A stretch of DNA of 28,219 nt, taken from positions 1-28,219 of the forward strand of contig JAYPVI010000022.1 in NCBI GenBank assembly GCA_038134525.1, written 5' to 3'. Of the stretch, positions 8,585 to 15,224 are shown one piece after another. The notes under the pieces were generated by a model. The model worked only from the letters and a program-made list of their open reading frames with translations. It searched no databases and was not told where the DNA came from. Within the stretch, counting starts at the first letter, position 1. The number at the start of each line of letters is the position of its first letter. The stretch is from GCA-002727735 sp038134525. Lineage in GTDB: Bacteria > Bacteroidota > Bacteroidia > Flavobacteriales_D > Parvicellaceae. The translations under genes and the position numbers were made by a program.

Positions 8585-8988
8585 TAGACTTCTAGCTGGT
8601 CATCAGTTATAGAAATGATTTCCATTTTATCTTCATAATTTCCTATACATCCTGATATGTAAGTGTGTATTATCTTCAGGCTACCATCACATTCCCATTT
8701 TCCATTGGATAAAGCATAAGGTGGTGTACCGCAAAAACCGATAACATTCATTACATCTGAGGTATAATCCTGATTTAATTTGAACCCAACTTTCATGTTG
8801 TCAAAATCTATTACGGCATTGTAAATTGCCGTATACCCTTTGTTTGATTGATCGTAAAAAGAGGTATCCATCTGCCAGTATGTTTCTAAAATTGAATTCT
8901 CCATAATGGAATTAAAACAACTATATTGACCAGATTTTGCACAGGAGTTTAAAAACAGAAACAATAGAAATACATGTACTATCTTCAT
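8569..8988 (-). CDS. Unrecognised small lipoprotein
   Basis: 139 residues with a lipoprotein signal (residues 1-15) and lipidated Cys16 in LNSC. The mature part has five more cysteines (for example in FCGTPPYALSNG, WECDG and SGCIGN), so disulfides are likely in the envelope. I do not recognise the family. It is divergent from the DUF1569 gene, with a 62-base gap that holds a palindrome, and convergent with the cupin gene. Confidence 0.7.
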   Translation of the reverse strand: MKIVHVFLLFLFLNSCAKSGQYSCFNSIMENSILETYWQMDTSFYDQSNKGYTAIYNAVIDFDNMKVGFKLNQDYTSDVMNVIGFCGTPPYALSNGKWECDGSLKIIHTYISGCIGNYEDKMEIISITDDQLEVYHSFE

Positions 8989-9017
8989 AATTGTAAATTT
9001 ACTTTATTTAAATCATT

Positions 9018-9032
9018 TTTCTAGTCTAGAAA
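9018..9032. promoter_or_regulatory. 15-base palindrome between divergent genes
   Basis: TTTCTAG-T-CTAGAAA is a perfect dyad with 7-base arms, ending 18 bases before the DUF1569 ATG and 29 bases before the divergent lipoprotein ATG. On the minus strand a TTTTTG lies just upstream of it, so it would sit inside a core promoter, a usual operator position. The function is inferred. Confidence 0.35.
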
Positions 9033-9050
9033 TACAAAAATTGAAGGTAG

Positions 9051-9515
9051 ATGACAAAACCCAAAGAAATCGAACTTCTTACTATAAAAGAAATCATTCA
9101 AATTCTGAAGACGATATCTGCTGAAATAAATCCAAAATGGGGTAAAATGAATACATCACAAATGTTAAAACATTGCGCTAGTTTTATTGATTTATATAGC
9201 GGAAGAACTAAAGTGAATTTTATAATACAAATTTTAGGCAGGAGTTTCGGCTTTCTTTTTTTACAGTATGTGATGAAATTGGATCCTAAGAAAACACCTA
9301 GAAATCTGTCTACTTCTTCATTCATGAAAATAACTTCAACTGAACTTAGTATTGAAAATGAAAAAAATAATTTAATACGTAAACTATTAGAACTAGAACA
9401 TCTTGAGGATATTGTCATTCATCCTATTTATGGGAAAATGACTAAAGAAAAAACACTATTTTTGATTAAGCATCATACCATGCATCACCTTAATCAATTT
9501 GGACTATTAAAATAA
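9051..9515 (+). CDS. DUF1569 / DinB-like four-helix protein
   Basis: 154 residues. The N-terminal PKWGKMNTSQMLKHC (28-42) and the C-terminal HPIYGKMTKEKTLFLIKHH plus HHLNQFG (124-151) are the two conserved ends of DUF1569, part of the DinB/YfiT metal-binding superfamily. The histidines at 41, 142 and 146 are placed to form the metal site. Members are putative metal-dependent thiol transferases; no substrate is known. A good AAGG lies 6 bases before the ATG, unusual in this window. Its stop shares one base with the start of the next gene (TAATG). Confidence 0.85.
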   Translation: MTKPKEIELLTIKEIIQILKTISAEINPKWGKMNTSQMLKHCASFIDLYSGRTKVNFIIQILGRSFGFLFLQYVMKLDPKKTPRNLSTSSFMKITSTELSIENEKNNLIRKLLELEHLEDIVIHPIYGKMTKEKTLFLIKHHTMHHLNQFGLLK

Positions 9516-10204
9516 TGCGATTATTAAGCTTCTTATTTGTTTTATTTGGATATACAGCCATAGGTCAAACCATTGCAACTGATAGACCTAGTGCATTAAC
9601 AGAAAACGCTACTTCTTTATATAAAAATGGAATCCAGCTTGAATCTGGTCTTTTAATTCAGCTCGATTCTGGAGAAATACAATCTATCGCAGCTCCAAAT
9701 TTACTTCTCAGGTATGGATTTACAGAAAAAACAGAATTAAGACTAACGAATGATGTGTTGATCAATGAAGGAAATGTTGAACTGGGAGTATGGACTATTG
9801 GAACAAAAATTCAATTATATGAAAGTGATAAAATAAACTTATCTGTTTTATCATCCACACAATTACCAAACTTTAATGGAGAAATGGGATCATTTCTACA
9901 ACAACCCATTAATGCTAAAGTAATTGGGAATTATGCTGTAAGTAATACTAAATCAGTTGGGTATACCATTGGATATAAGATAAACCAAAATGAAATAGGA
10001 TATTCTCTTTTTCTGAGTCATAATTTTTCTAATAATATAAGCTCTTTCATAGAACTGTACGGCTTTAATGATCAATTAAATATAGACGCTGGATTTGCAT
10101 ATTTAATTCAAGACAAATTACAGTTTGATGCATATTTTGGAACTGGACTAAATAATAAAATGGCTTTTGCTTCCGTTGGTTTAAGCTATCTATACCTAAA
10201 ATAA
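9515..10204 (+). CDS. Outer-membrane beta-barrel protein (MetA/phenol-type transporter-like)
   Basis: 229 residues, signal peptide about 1-18 ending AIGQ. The mature start TIATDRPSALTEN is the hallmark of the family called MetA-pathway phenol-degradation or simply transporter in Bacteroidota, followed by regularly spaced amphipathic strands (GIQLESGLLIQLDSG, LLLRYGFTEKTELRL, IGTKIQLYES) and a C-terminal ASVGLSYLYLK strand ending with aromatic residues. About 10 to 12 strands would fit. It is likely a small outer-membrane barrel; the substrate is unknown. It is translationally coupled with its neighbours: one shared base upstream, and the next ATG directly after its stop. Confidence 0.7.
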   Translation: MRLLSFLFVLFGYTAIGQTIATDRPSALTENATSLYKNGIQLESGLLIQLDSGEIQSIAAPNLLLRYGFTEKTELRLTNDVLINEGNVELGVWTIGTKIQLYESDKINLSVLSSTQLPNFNGEMGSFLQQPINAKVIGNYAVSNTKSVGYTIGYKINQNEIGYSLFLSHNFSNNISSFIELYGFNDQLNIDAGFAYLIQDKLQFDAYFGTGLNNKMAFASVGLSYLYLK

Positions 10205-11047
10205 ATGACATACATTTCAAAAACCGTCTATCTTCTGTGTTTTATCCTGTTTTTATGCTGTACTAAAAACAATCAAGAGTCCATTGTGTCTTTTAGAGAT
10301 GGCGGAGGACTAACAGATGTAGAAGGGAATGCGTACCCCACTGTAATTATAGAAAACAACAATGGTTGGAGTCAAGAATGGATGCAGGTTAATTTAAAAA
10401 CAAGTTCTTACAATGATGGAACGCCCATCACTCAAGCGATATCAGATGTAACATGGAGTAACAATGAAACTGGTGCTTGGTGTTATTACGAAAATGACCA
10501 ACAATATGATGATGTTTATGGGAAATTATACAATTGGTATGCGTTAATTGGAGATACCATTAAAATTCCTAAATGGTATTATGTACCTGATCCTGATGCC
10601 GAAGGAGATTCAAATAAAATTGCAATAAATAATTACAGTTCTGATAATGGTGTGATTTTAAGCATAGGTTATGAAGATTCATTAACATGTAAAATTTGCC
10701 CTGATGGTTGGCGTGTTCCCTATGAGGAAGACTGGATCGACTTGATCATGGTTCTGGGCTATGCCAATATTGCTGGAGGCAAAATGAAGGACACCAGTTC
10801 CATTTGGAATGAACCCAATTACGGTGCAACAAATGAATCTGGTTTTACTGGCCTACCCGGAGGAATGAGAACTGGTGACGGTAGTTTTCACCATGTTGGT
10901 GAAATGGGAAGATGGTGGTGTTTTGAAGAAGTGTACGATAATTATGTGCATTCCAGACCCTTAATGTATGATACAGAAACAACACTTAATCATTATGTTT
11001 TAGAAAAGAGGGGTGGTTTATCAGTTAGATTAATAAAATTAGAATAG
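10205..11047 (+). CDS. FISUMP-domain lipoprotein
   Basis: 280 residues with a lipoprotein signal and a CC pair (18-19) as lipidation site. The Fibrobacter succinogenes major paralogous domain covers roughly 35-280: WMQVNLKTSSYNDGTPI, then VYGKLYNWYAL, then CPDGWRVPYEEDWIDLI, and the closing GGLSVRLIK. This is a C-type-lectin-like fold common in surface proteins of Bacteroidota. The two cysteines in CKICPDGW probably form a disulfide. A binding or adhesion role at the surface is possible, but the ligand is unknown. The start follows the preceding stop with no gap. Confidence 0.85.
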   Translation: MTYISKTVYLLCFILFLCCTKNNQESIVSFRDGGGLTDVEGNAYPTVIIENNNGWSQEWMQVNLKTSSYNDGTPITQAISDVTWSNNETGAWCYYENDQQYDDVYGKLYNWYALIGDTIKIPKWYYVPDPDAEGDSNKIAINNYSSDNGVILSIGYEDSLTCKICPDGWRVPYEEDWIDLIMVLGYANIAGGKMKDTSSIWNEPNYGATNESGFTGLPGGMRTGDGSFHHVGEMGRWWCFEEVYDNYVHSRPLMYDTETTLNHYVLEKRGGLSVRLIKLE

Positions 11048-11060
11048 ATTGAATAAAAAA

Positions 11061-11152
11061 TAGATTTGTATAAATTATTTATATCGATAGTCTTAATCCA
11101 ACTTATACTACTTCAATTTAAAAAAAACAACAATCACAACTATACAAATCTA
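11061..11152. repeat. 12-base inverted repeat with 68-base spacer
   Basis: TAGATTTGTATA at 11061-11072 is matched exactly by its reverse complement at 11141-11152. It begins 13 bases after the FISUMP stop, in the 228-base gap before the hsp20 terminator. It could fold at the mRNA 3' end or be a chance match in AT-rich DNA. No gene lies between the arms. Confidence 0.4.
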
Positions 11153-11227
11153 ATCTGGCCCTTTTTGATTTTCAGAATAAGGCTCTACCAGTAGTGATAG
11201 ATGCATTTTGCATTTCCCAAGATGATT

Positions 11228-11252
11228 AAAAAAAAGGTGGCATTGCCACCTT
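11228..11252 (-). terminator. Intrinsic terminator of the hsp20 gene
   Basis: On the minus strand, an AAGGTGGC stem, AAT loop and GCCACCTT arm (11234-11252, 8 pairs) run straight into a run of eight T (11228-11235, partly in the stem). It begins 24 bases after the hsp20 stop. On the plus strand no T run follows, so it acts for the minus strand. Confidence 0.9.
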
Positions 11253-11275
11253 CACAAACTAAAATCTAATCTTTC

Positions 11276-11707
11276 CTAACCCACCTTAATAATTCTAGAA
11301 GGAACAGGTTTAGCTTCTTCTTTTTTTGGAATTTCTACCGTTAAAATCCCACTTTTATAATGAGCGGAAATTTTAGCTGAATTAGCAGTTTCCGGTAAAT
11401 TAAATGCTCTTTTAAATGATCCAAAGTTAAATTCTCTTTTGGTGTATGTTGTTGTCTTTGAATCTATTTCTTTATCTAATGAAATACTAATGACATCGTC
11501 ATCAATTTCAATATTAAAGTCATTTTTTTCAAATCCCGGAACGGCAAGCTCAATTTTATATCCATTATCATCTTCTATGACATTTACTTTAGGCAAAGTA
11601 TGTGCTGCATGTTCGTAAGATGGCATTCCAAAAAAATCTTGATCTAAAATATTACTCCAAAGTCCTGTTATTGGAGATTGTTTTTTTCTAATAATTGTAT
11701 TCATCAT
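11276..11707 (-). CDS. hsp20: Small heat-shock protein, Hsp20/alpha-crystallin family
   Basis: 143 residues. The alpha-crystallin domain spans about 38-128, from LPKVNVIEDDNGYKIELAVPG (family start PxvxVxE) through FGSFKRAFNLP to AHYKSGILTVEIPK, the usual closing motif. A short C-terminal tail has SRIIKV, the I-x-I/V oligomer contact. The N-terminal arm with FFGMP is also typical. It is an ATP-independent holdase in the cytoplasm. Two ATGs occur at the start (11707 and 11704). A clear terminator follows, and a 117-base upstream gap with paired dyads suggests its own stress control, apart from the rhodanese genes upstream. Confidence 0.95.
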   Translation of the reverse strand: MMNTIIRKKQSPITGLWSNILDQDFFGMPSYEHAAHTLPKVNVIEDDNGYKIELAVPGFEKNDFNIEIDDDVISISLDKEIDSKTTTYTKREFNFGSFKRAFNLPETANSAKISAHYKSGILTVEIPKKEEAKPVPSRIIKVG

Positions 11708-11778
11708 TTAAGTTTTAAAATTTGAAAAACATAAATCAAATGTTATGCCTAGGCTACAAAAACAAATGAAAACAACAG

Positions 11779-11827
11779 ATTTATGACATGTTGTCATAAA
11801 TAAAAAAGATTTAATGACTTTTTGTCA
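11779..11827. promoter_or_regulatory. Two TGAC-N5-GTCA dyads upstream of hsp20
   Basis: A perfect dyad with 10-base arms and a TGT spacer covers 11779-11801; its core is TGAC-N5-GTCA at 11784-11796. A second TGAC-N5-GTCA lies at 11815-11827, overlapping the stop codon of the upstream rhodanese-thioredoxin gene. The centres (11790 and 11821) are 31 bp apart, close to three DNA turns, so two dimers would sit on the same face. The near dyad is 72 bases before the hsp20 ATG. They are not CIRCE or another heat-shock operator I know. Confidence 0.55.
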
Positions 11828-12532
11828 CTTAGTAAAGTTAATTAGATCTTTTAAAGAAATGAAACCGGCATGTTTCTTAGCTAGCTCATTATTCTCAAAA
11901 TATAAAAGTGTAGGTATGGAGCTAACATCATAATACTTGGCGATTTCGCTATTAGCGTCCATATTTAGATCAAGTACAAATATCTCAAGATTATATTGCT
12001 TGAATTCATCTAAAACTGGAATTAACTTCTTACAAGGTAAACACCAAGGCGTTTTAAGGACCATTAGAAACTTATTACGACTACTAATTAACTTCTCCAA
12101 CTCGGAAATTGTGTATGTAATGTCATTATTTGAAACCTTAGTCCCATTGGTTTCTATACTGAAACCACTATTCTTCCAGGACGTTATTCCACCAGAAAGA
12201 TTGTACACCTCTTCTTGCCCCAGCTCCAATAACATATCTGCAGCTTTAGCACTCCTCCCCCCTGCATGACAATACACAAAGACAGGCGCGTCTTTTTTAA
12301 TCCAGGATGCCTTTTCTCTAAATTTATCATCATAAAAATCAATAAAACTGGCATTTTTAATGAAACCATCTCCAATTTCCTCAGCAGTTCTTACATCTAG
12401 TAAAATATGATCTTGCTGATTCATTTTATGAAAAAAATCAACAGGACTAAGATCAATAACCTGTTTGTTCCCACCTTGAGAACAGGAATTGAATAAACAT
12501 ATCAATAGTAGATAAAGTAATCTATGTTTCAT
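11825..12532 (-). CDS. Rhodanese-thioredoxin fusion lipoprotein
   Basis: 235 residues. A lipoprotein signal ends at Cys17 (LFNSC). A rhodanese domain (about 25-128) has LLDVRTAEEI and the active loop CHAGGRS (88-94). A thioredoxin domain (about 138-235) has WCLPC (163-167) and the cis-proline in SSIPTLLYF (207). Both active sites look intact. The lipid anchor places the protein on the periplasmic side of the envelope, where the thioredoxin part could handle disulfides or persulfides formed on the rhodanese Cys88. Its start overlaps the preceding single-domain rhodanese gene by 11 bases, so the two form an operon. The electron donor is not visible here. Confidence 0.9.
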   Translation of the reverse strand: MKHRLLYLLLICLFNSCSQGGNKQVIDLSPVDFFHKMNQQDHILLDVRTAEEIGDGFIKNASFIDFYDDKFREKASWIKKDAPVFVYCHAGGRSAKAADMLLELGQEEVYNLSGGITSWKNSGFSIETNGTKVSNNDITYTISELEKLISSRNKFLMVLKTPWCLPCKKLIPVLDEFKQYNLEIFVLDLNMDANSEIAKYYDVSSIPTLLYFENNELAKKHAGFISLKDLINFTK

Positions 12533-12788
12533 TATTCAATTTATGTTGCAACTCTCTCCAACCTCCCCCATCATATACTTCTTCAAGACCTTTATTTTTT
12601 AAAAATGCGACTGCTTGAGCACTTCTTACACCGGCAGCACAACAAATAATAACAGGCTGCATTTCTCTTATTTTTTCCATATTTTCTGGAATTTGATCAA
12701 GAGGGATATTAACAGATCCTTCTATTTTTCCAAGAAAGCATTCCATTTTGGTTCGGACATCTAGAATTGTATTCTCTTTTTTTATCAT
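12522..12788 (-). CDS. Single-domain rhodanese-like protein
   Basis: 88 residues, a minimal rhodanese domain with no signal peptide. ILDVRTKMECFLGKIEGSVN (8-27) and the active loop CAAGVRS (50-56, Cys50 catalytic) are intact, with a second Cys at 49 next to it. Such stand-alone rhodaneses (PspE/GlpE type) move sulfane sulfur between cysteines. It is probably cytoplasmic, unlike the lipid-anchored rhodanese-thioredoxin encoded directly downstream with an 11-base overlap. The first six residues, MIKKEN, contain almost no leader before the first strand, so the protein is slightly short at its N-terminus compared with family members. Confidence 0.9.
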   Translation of the reverse strand: MIKKENTILDVRTKMECFLGKIEGSVNIPLDQIPENMEKIREMQPVIICCAAGVRSAQAVAFLKNKGLEEVYDGGGWRELQHKLNNET

Positions 12789-13174
12789 ATTAACTTAAAA
12801 ACAACTCGCAAATTAATATTTTAATCAGTCCTAAACCTAATGTCATTAAAATATAAACCCATATTAGACTTCAATTCCAACAAAATAATTATTTGAATAA
12901 TACTCAACACCAAAATCTATATAATTATAGAAACCTGTTAAATTATTTTAATCTGAAGTTAACACATTATCTTCTCTGTCAACTCATGTGAACATACATG
13001 AGGACTTAATGAAAAAACAATGAACTTTATTTTACTTAATAAACTAAGGCCACAAATAAACCTAAATTGAAATCTATCATCTGTATTTAAACAAAAACCA
13101 GATATTCATATAATTTTTCATCATTTTAAATTTCTATTTATTATTTTTATTGATTACGTTTTCAAAAAACTAAA
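12789..13174. other. 386-base intergenic region between divergent genes
   Basis: No convincing coding frame. It should hold promoters for the rhodanese pair (minus) and the Omp28-like pair (plus). A TACGTTTT at 13156-13163 resembles the Bacteroidota -7 box (TAnnTTTG) for the plus strand, without a clear -33 partner. It also contains a 20-base dyad. Confidence 0.5.
12983..13002. promoter_or_regulatory. 7-base inverted repeat CTCATGT-N6-ACATGAG
   Basis: Perfect arms at 12983-12989 and 12996-13002 with a GAACAT spacer, about 170 bases before the ATG at 13175. It is the strongest dyad in the 386-base gap and is less AT-rich than its surroundings. It may be an operator; no regulator is identified. 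Confidence 0.35.
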
Positions 13175-15223
13175 ATGAAAAAACTAATTACCATTCTTGT
13201 TTATCTACTTGGATTTTCACAATTCAATTTTAGTCAATATTTTTATATACCTGCCGCTGCTCCAGGCAATCCAGGTGGTATAAACACAGATAATGAATAT
13301 CCCAATGGCTCAGGACTTCCTGCTGGATGGACCGTTATACTAGGACCAAGCAATTCCAGCCCTACCTGGTCATCTATTGAAACTATCCCTTTTGCATTTA
13401 ACTTTAATGGAAACCCAGTAACTCAATATAAGGTTTCCTCAACAGGTGTATTAACATTTACAACTAACATTGTCAATGTACCAGGAGCTACAAATGCTGT
13501 TCTTCCAGATCCTGGAATCCCAAATAGCTCCGTTATGGTATGGGGTATACAAGGAAATGGAAGCAATGATTATATCGTAACAAAAACTTTTGGAACTACA
13601 GGTGGAAGACAACATTGGGTGTTTTTCAGCTCCTACACTGCAGGTAGCTGGACTTATTGGTCTATTGTCCTTGAAGAAGGTTCTGATAAGATTTACATTG
13701 TAGATCAAAGACATAGCACAACCGCTAATCCACAAATTACAGCAGGAATACAAATTGATGGATCTACAGCAACAATGGTAGCTGGTTCACCTACCCTATC
13801 TAATGTGGCAGGCGCAGATGCTACTCCTGCTGATAACCACTATTATGAATTTATATATGGTTCTCAAAATGCTACAGACATGGCGGGGGTATCTGTGACT
13901 ACTTTCCCCTATTTGATTTTAGGAAATGTTCCATTTACTATCTCTGGTGAAGTCACTAATTACGGATCAGCTTCTGTAAGTAATTTTGATATAAATTACT
14001 CTGTAGACGGTGGAGCTGTAGTAACAGAAAGCGTTACAGGTGTAAATTTAAACAGTTATGACAATCATACATTTAATCACAGTACTCCTTGGACTCCAGC
14101 AGCATCAGGCTCTTACTCCGTAGCAATATGGGCATCTAATATTAATGGTTCTGCAGATATGGACCTTAATAATGACACTGCTTATGCCACTATTAATGTA
14201 TTCGATAATTTTGTTCAACGAGTTCCCATGTTAGAGGTATTCACTAGCTCTACTTGCCCTCCTTGTGTTCAAGGAAATATAAATATTAAGAATGTTCTTT
14301 CTAATTATTCTCAATCAGATTATACGTTATTAAAATATCAGATGAGTTGGCCAGGATCTGGAGACCCTTATTATACTCAAGAGGCTGGAGATAGAAGAAC
14401 TTTTTACAGTGTTAATTCCGTTCCAAGATTAGAAATTGATGGCGGATATGATGGAAACCCGTCAGGGTTTACCACCCAAGAATTTGATGAATATGCTGGT
14501 ATCCCTTCTTTTTCAACAATTAGTGCGAATTACAGCGTATATCATGATCAAGGACAGAACTCTGTTGTAGATATGAATGTTACAATAGATCCAATAGAAG
14601 ACTTTAACAGCAGTGATCTAAAATTATTTGTTGCCATAATTGAATATGCTACTTACAACAATACAGCTTCAAATGGGGAAACAGAGTTTTTACACGTAAT
14701 GAAAAAAATGATTCCTAGCTCAAGTGGAACTTCTGTTCCTGCATTACAGTCTGGTGTGCAAGAATCGTATAATTTTTCTTACAACTTTCAAGGTCAATAC
14801 ACTTTACCACCAGATGCTAACTCTCCCATAAATCACATGAATAGTCATTCAGTAGAAGATTTTGATAATTTAGGTGTGGTAGTCTGGATTCAAGACATTA
14901 ATACCAAAGAAATTCTTCAGTCTACCACTGCAAGTATTGTTGCTAATGTGGAAGAAAATCTTGCCACTTCTAGATTGATGATCTTCCCTAATCCCACTAC
15001 TGAAAATTACACTAACCTTCTTATTGAATCATCAGAAAGAGGAATGTTTGAAATTATGATCATCAACACTCTAGGTGAAATTGTTTTAATGGATAATGTT
15101 AGTGTGAATAAAGATTTAACTCAATATCAATTGGATAATTCAAAACTTAGTAATGGGATGTATAATGTTATCATTAAATCTCCCTCTATTCAGTCTAGTA
15201 AAAAACTACAAATTCTAAAATAA
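13175..15223 (+). CDS. Omp28-like secreted protein with thioredoxin CPPC motif and T9SS sorting domain
   Basis: 682 residues. Signal peptide about 1-20. Residues 22-230 form a Gly/Pro-rich beta domain (jelly-roll-like, with FSSYTAGSWTYWSIV), 235-342 an Ig-like domain with paired strands, and 345-590 an Omp28-related thioredoxin-like domain: EVFTSSTCPPCVQGN puts CPPC at 361-364, and SVPRLEIDG holds the cis-proline (417). The last 75 residues are a T9SS type A sorting domain starting with IFPNPT and ending in Lys. It is expected on the cell surface or secreted. An oxidoreductase activity is possible but not proven for this family. A paralogue follows after one base. Confidence 0.85.
   Translation: MKKLITILVYLLGFSQFNFSQYFYIPAAAPGNPGGINTDNEYPNGSGLPAGWTVILGPSNSSPTWSSIETIPFAFNFNGNPVTQYKVSSTGVLTFTTNIVNVPGATNAVLPDPGIPNSSVMVWGIQGNGSNDYIVTKTFGTTGGRQHWVFFSSYTAGSWTYWSIVLEEGSDKIYIVDQRHSTTANPQITAGIQIDGSTATMVAGSPTLSNVAGADATPADNHYYEFIYGSQNATDMAGVSVTTFPYLILGNVPFTISGEVTNYGSASVSNFDINYSVDGGAVVTESVTGVNLNSYDNHTFNHSTPWTPAASGSYSVAIWASNINGSADMDLNNDTAYATINVFDNFVQRVPMLEVFTSSTCPPCVQGNINIKNVLSNYSQSDYTLLKYQMSWPGSGDPYYTQEAGDRRTFYSVNSVPRLEIDGGYDGNPSGFTTQEFDEYAGIPSFSTISANYSVYHDQGQNSVVDMNVTIDPIEDFNSSDLKLFVAIIEYATYNNTASNGETEFLHVMKKMIPSSSGTSVPALQSGVQESYNFSYNFQGQYTLPPDANSPINHMNSHSVEDFDNLGVVVWIQDINTKEILQSTTASIVANVEENLATSRLMIFPNPTTENYTNLLIESSERGMFEIMIINTLGEIVLMDNVSVNKDLTQYQLDNSKLSNGMYNVIIKSPSIQSSKKLQILK
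13724..13755 (+). repeat. 32-base block identical to 15771-15802
   Basis: Starts GCTAATCCAC and lies in the N-terminal beta domain of the first paralogue, exactly matching the second, 2047 bases away. It shows the pair arose by tandem duplication, and could recombine to fuse the two genes. Confidence 0.85.
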
Positions 15224-15224
15224 A

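Noticed and set aside
9098..9418. 106-codon minus-strand frame opposite DUF1569
   Set aside because: The DUF1569 motifs on the plus strand explain the region, and the antisense protein lacks any pattern.
11937..12269. 110-codon plus-strand frame opposite the rhodanese-thioredoxin gene
   Set aside because: The minus-strand gene has intact rhodanese and thioredoxin motifs; the antisense frame is a shadow without recognisable features.
12839..12848. Small TAATG-T-CATTA palindrome in the large intergenic gap
   Set aside because: Short and AT-rich; expected by chance at this base composition.
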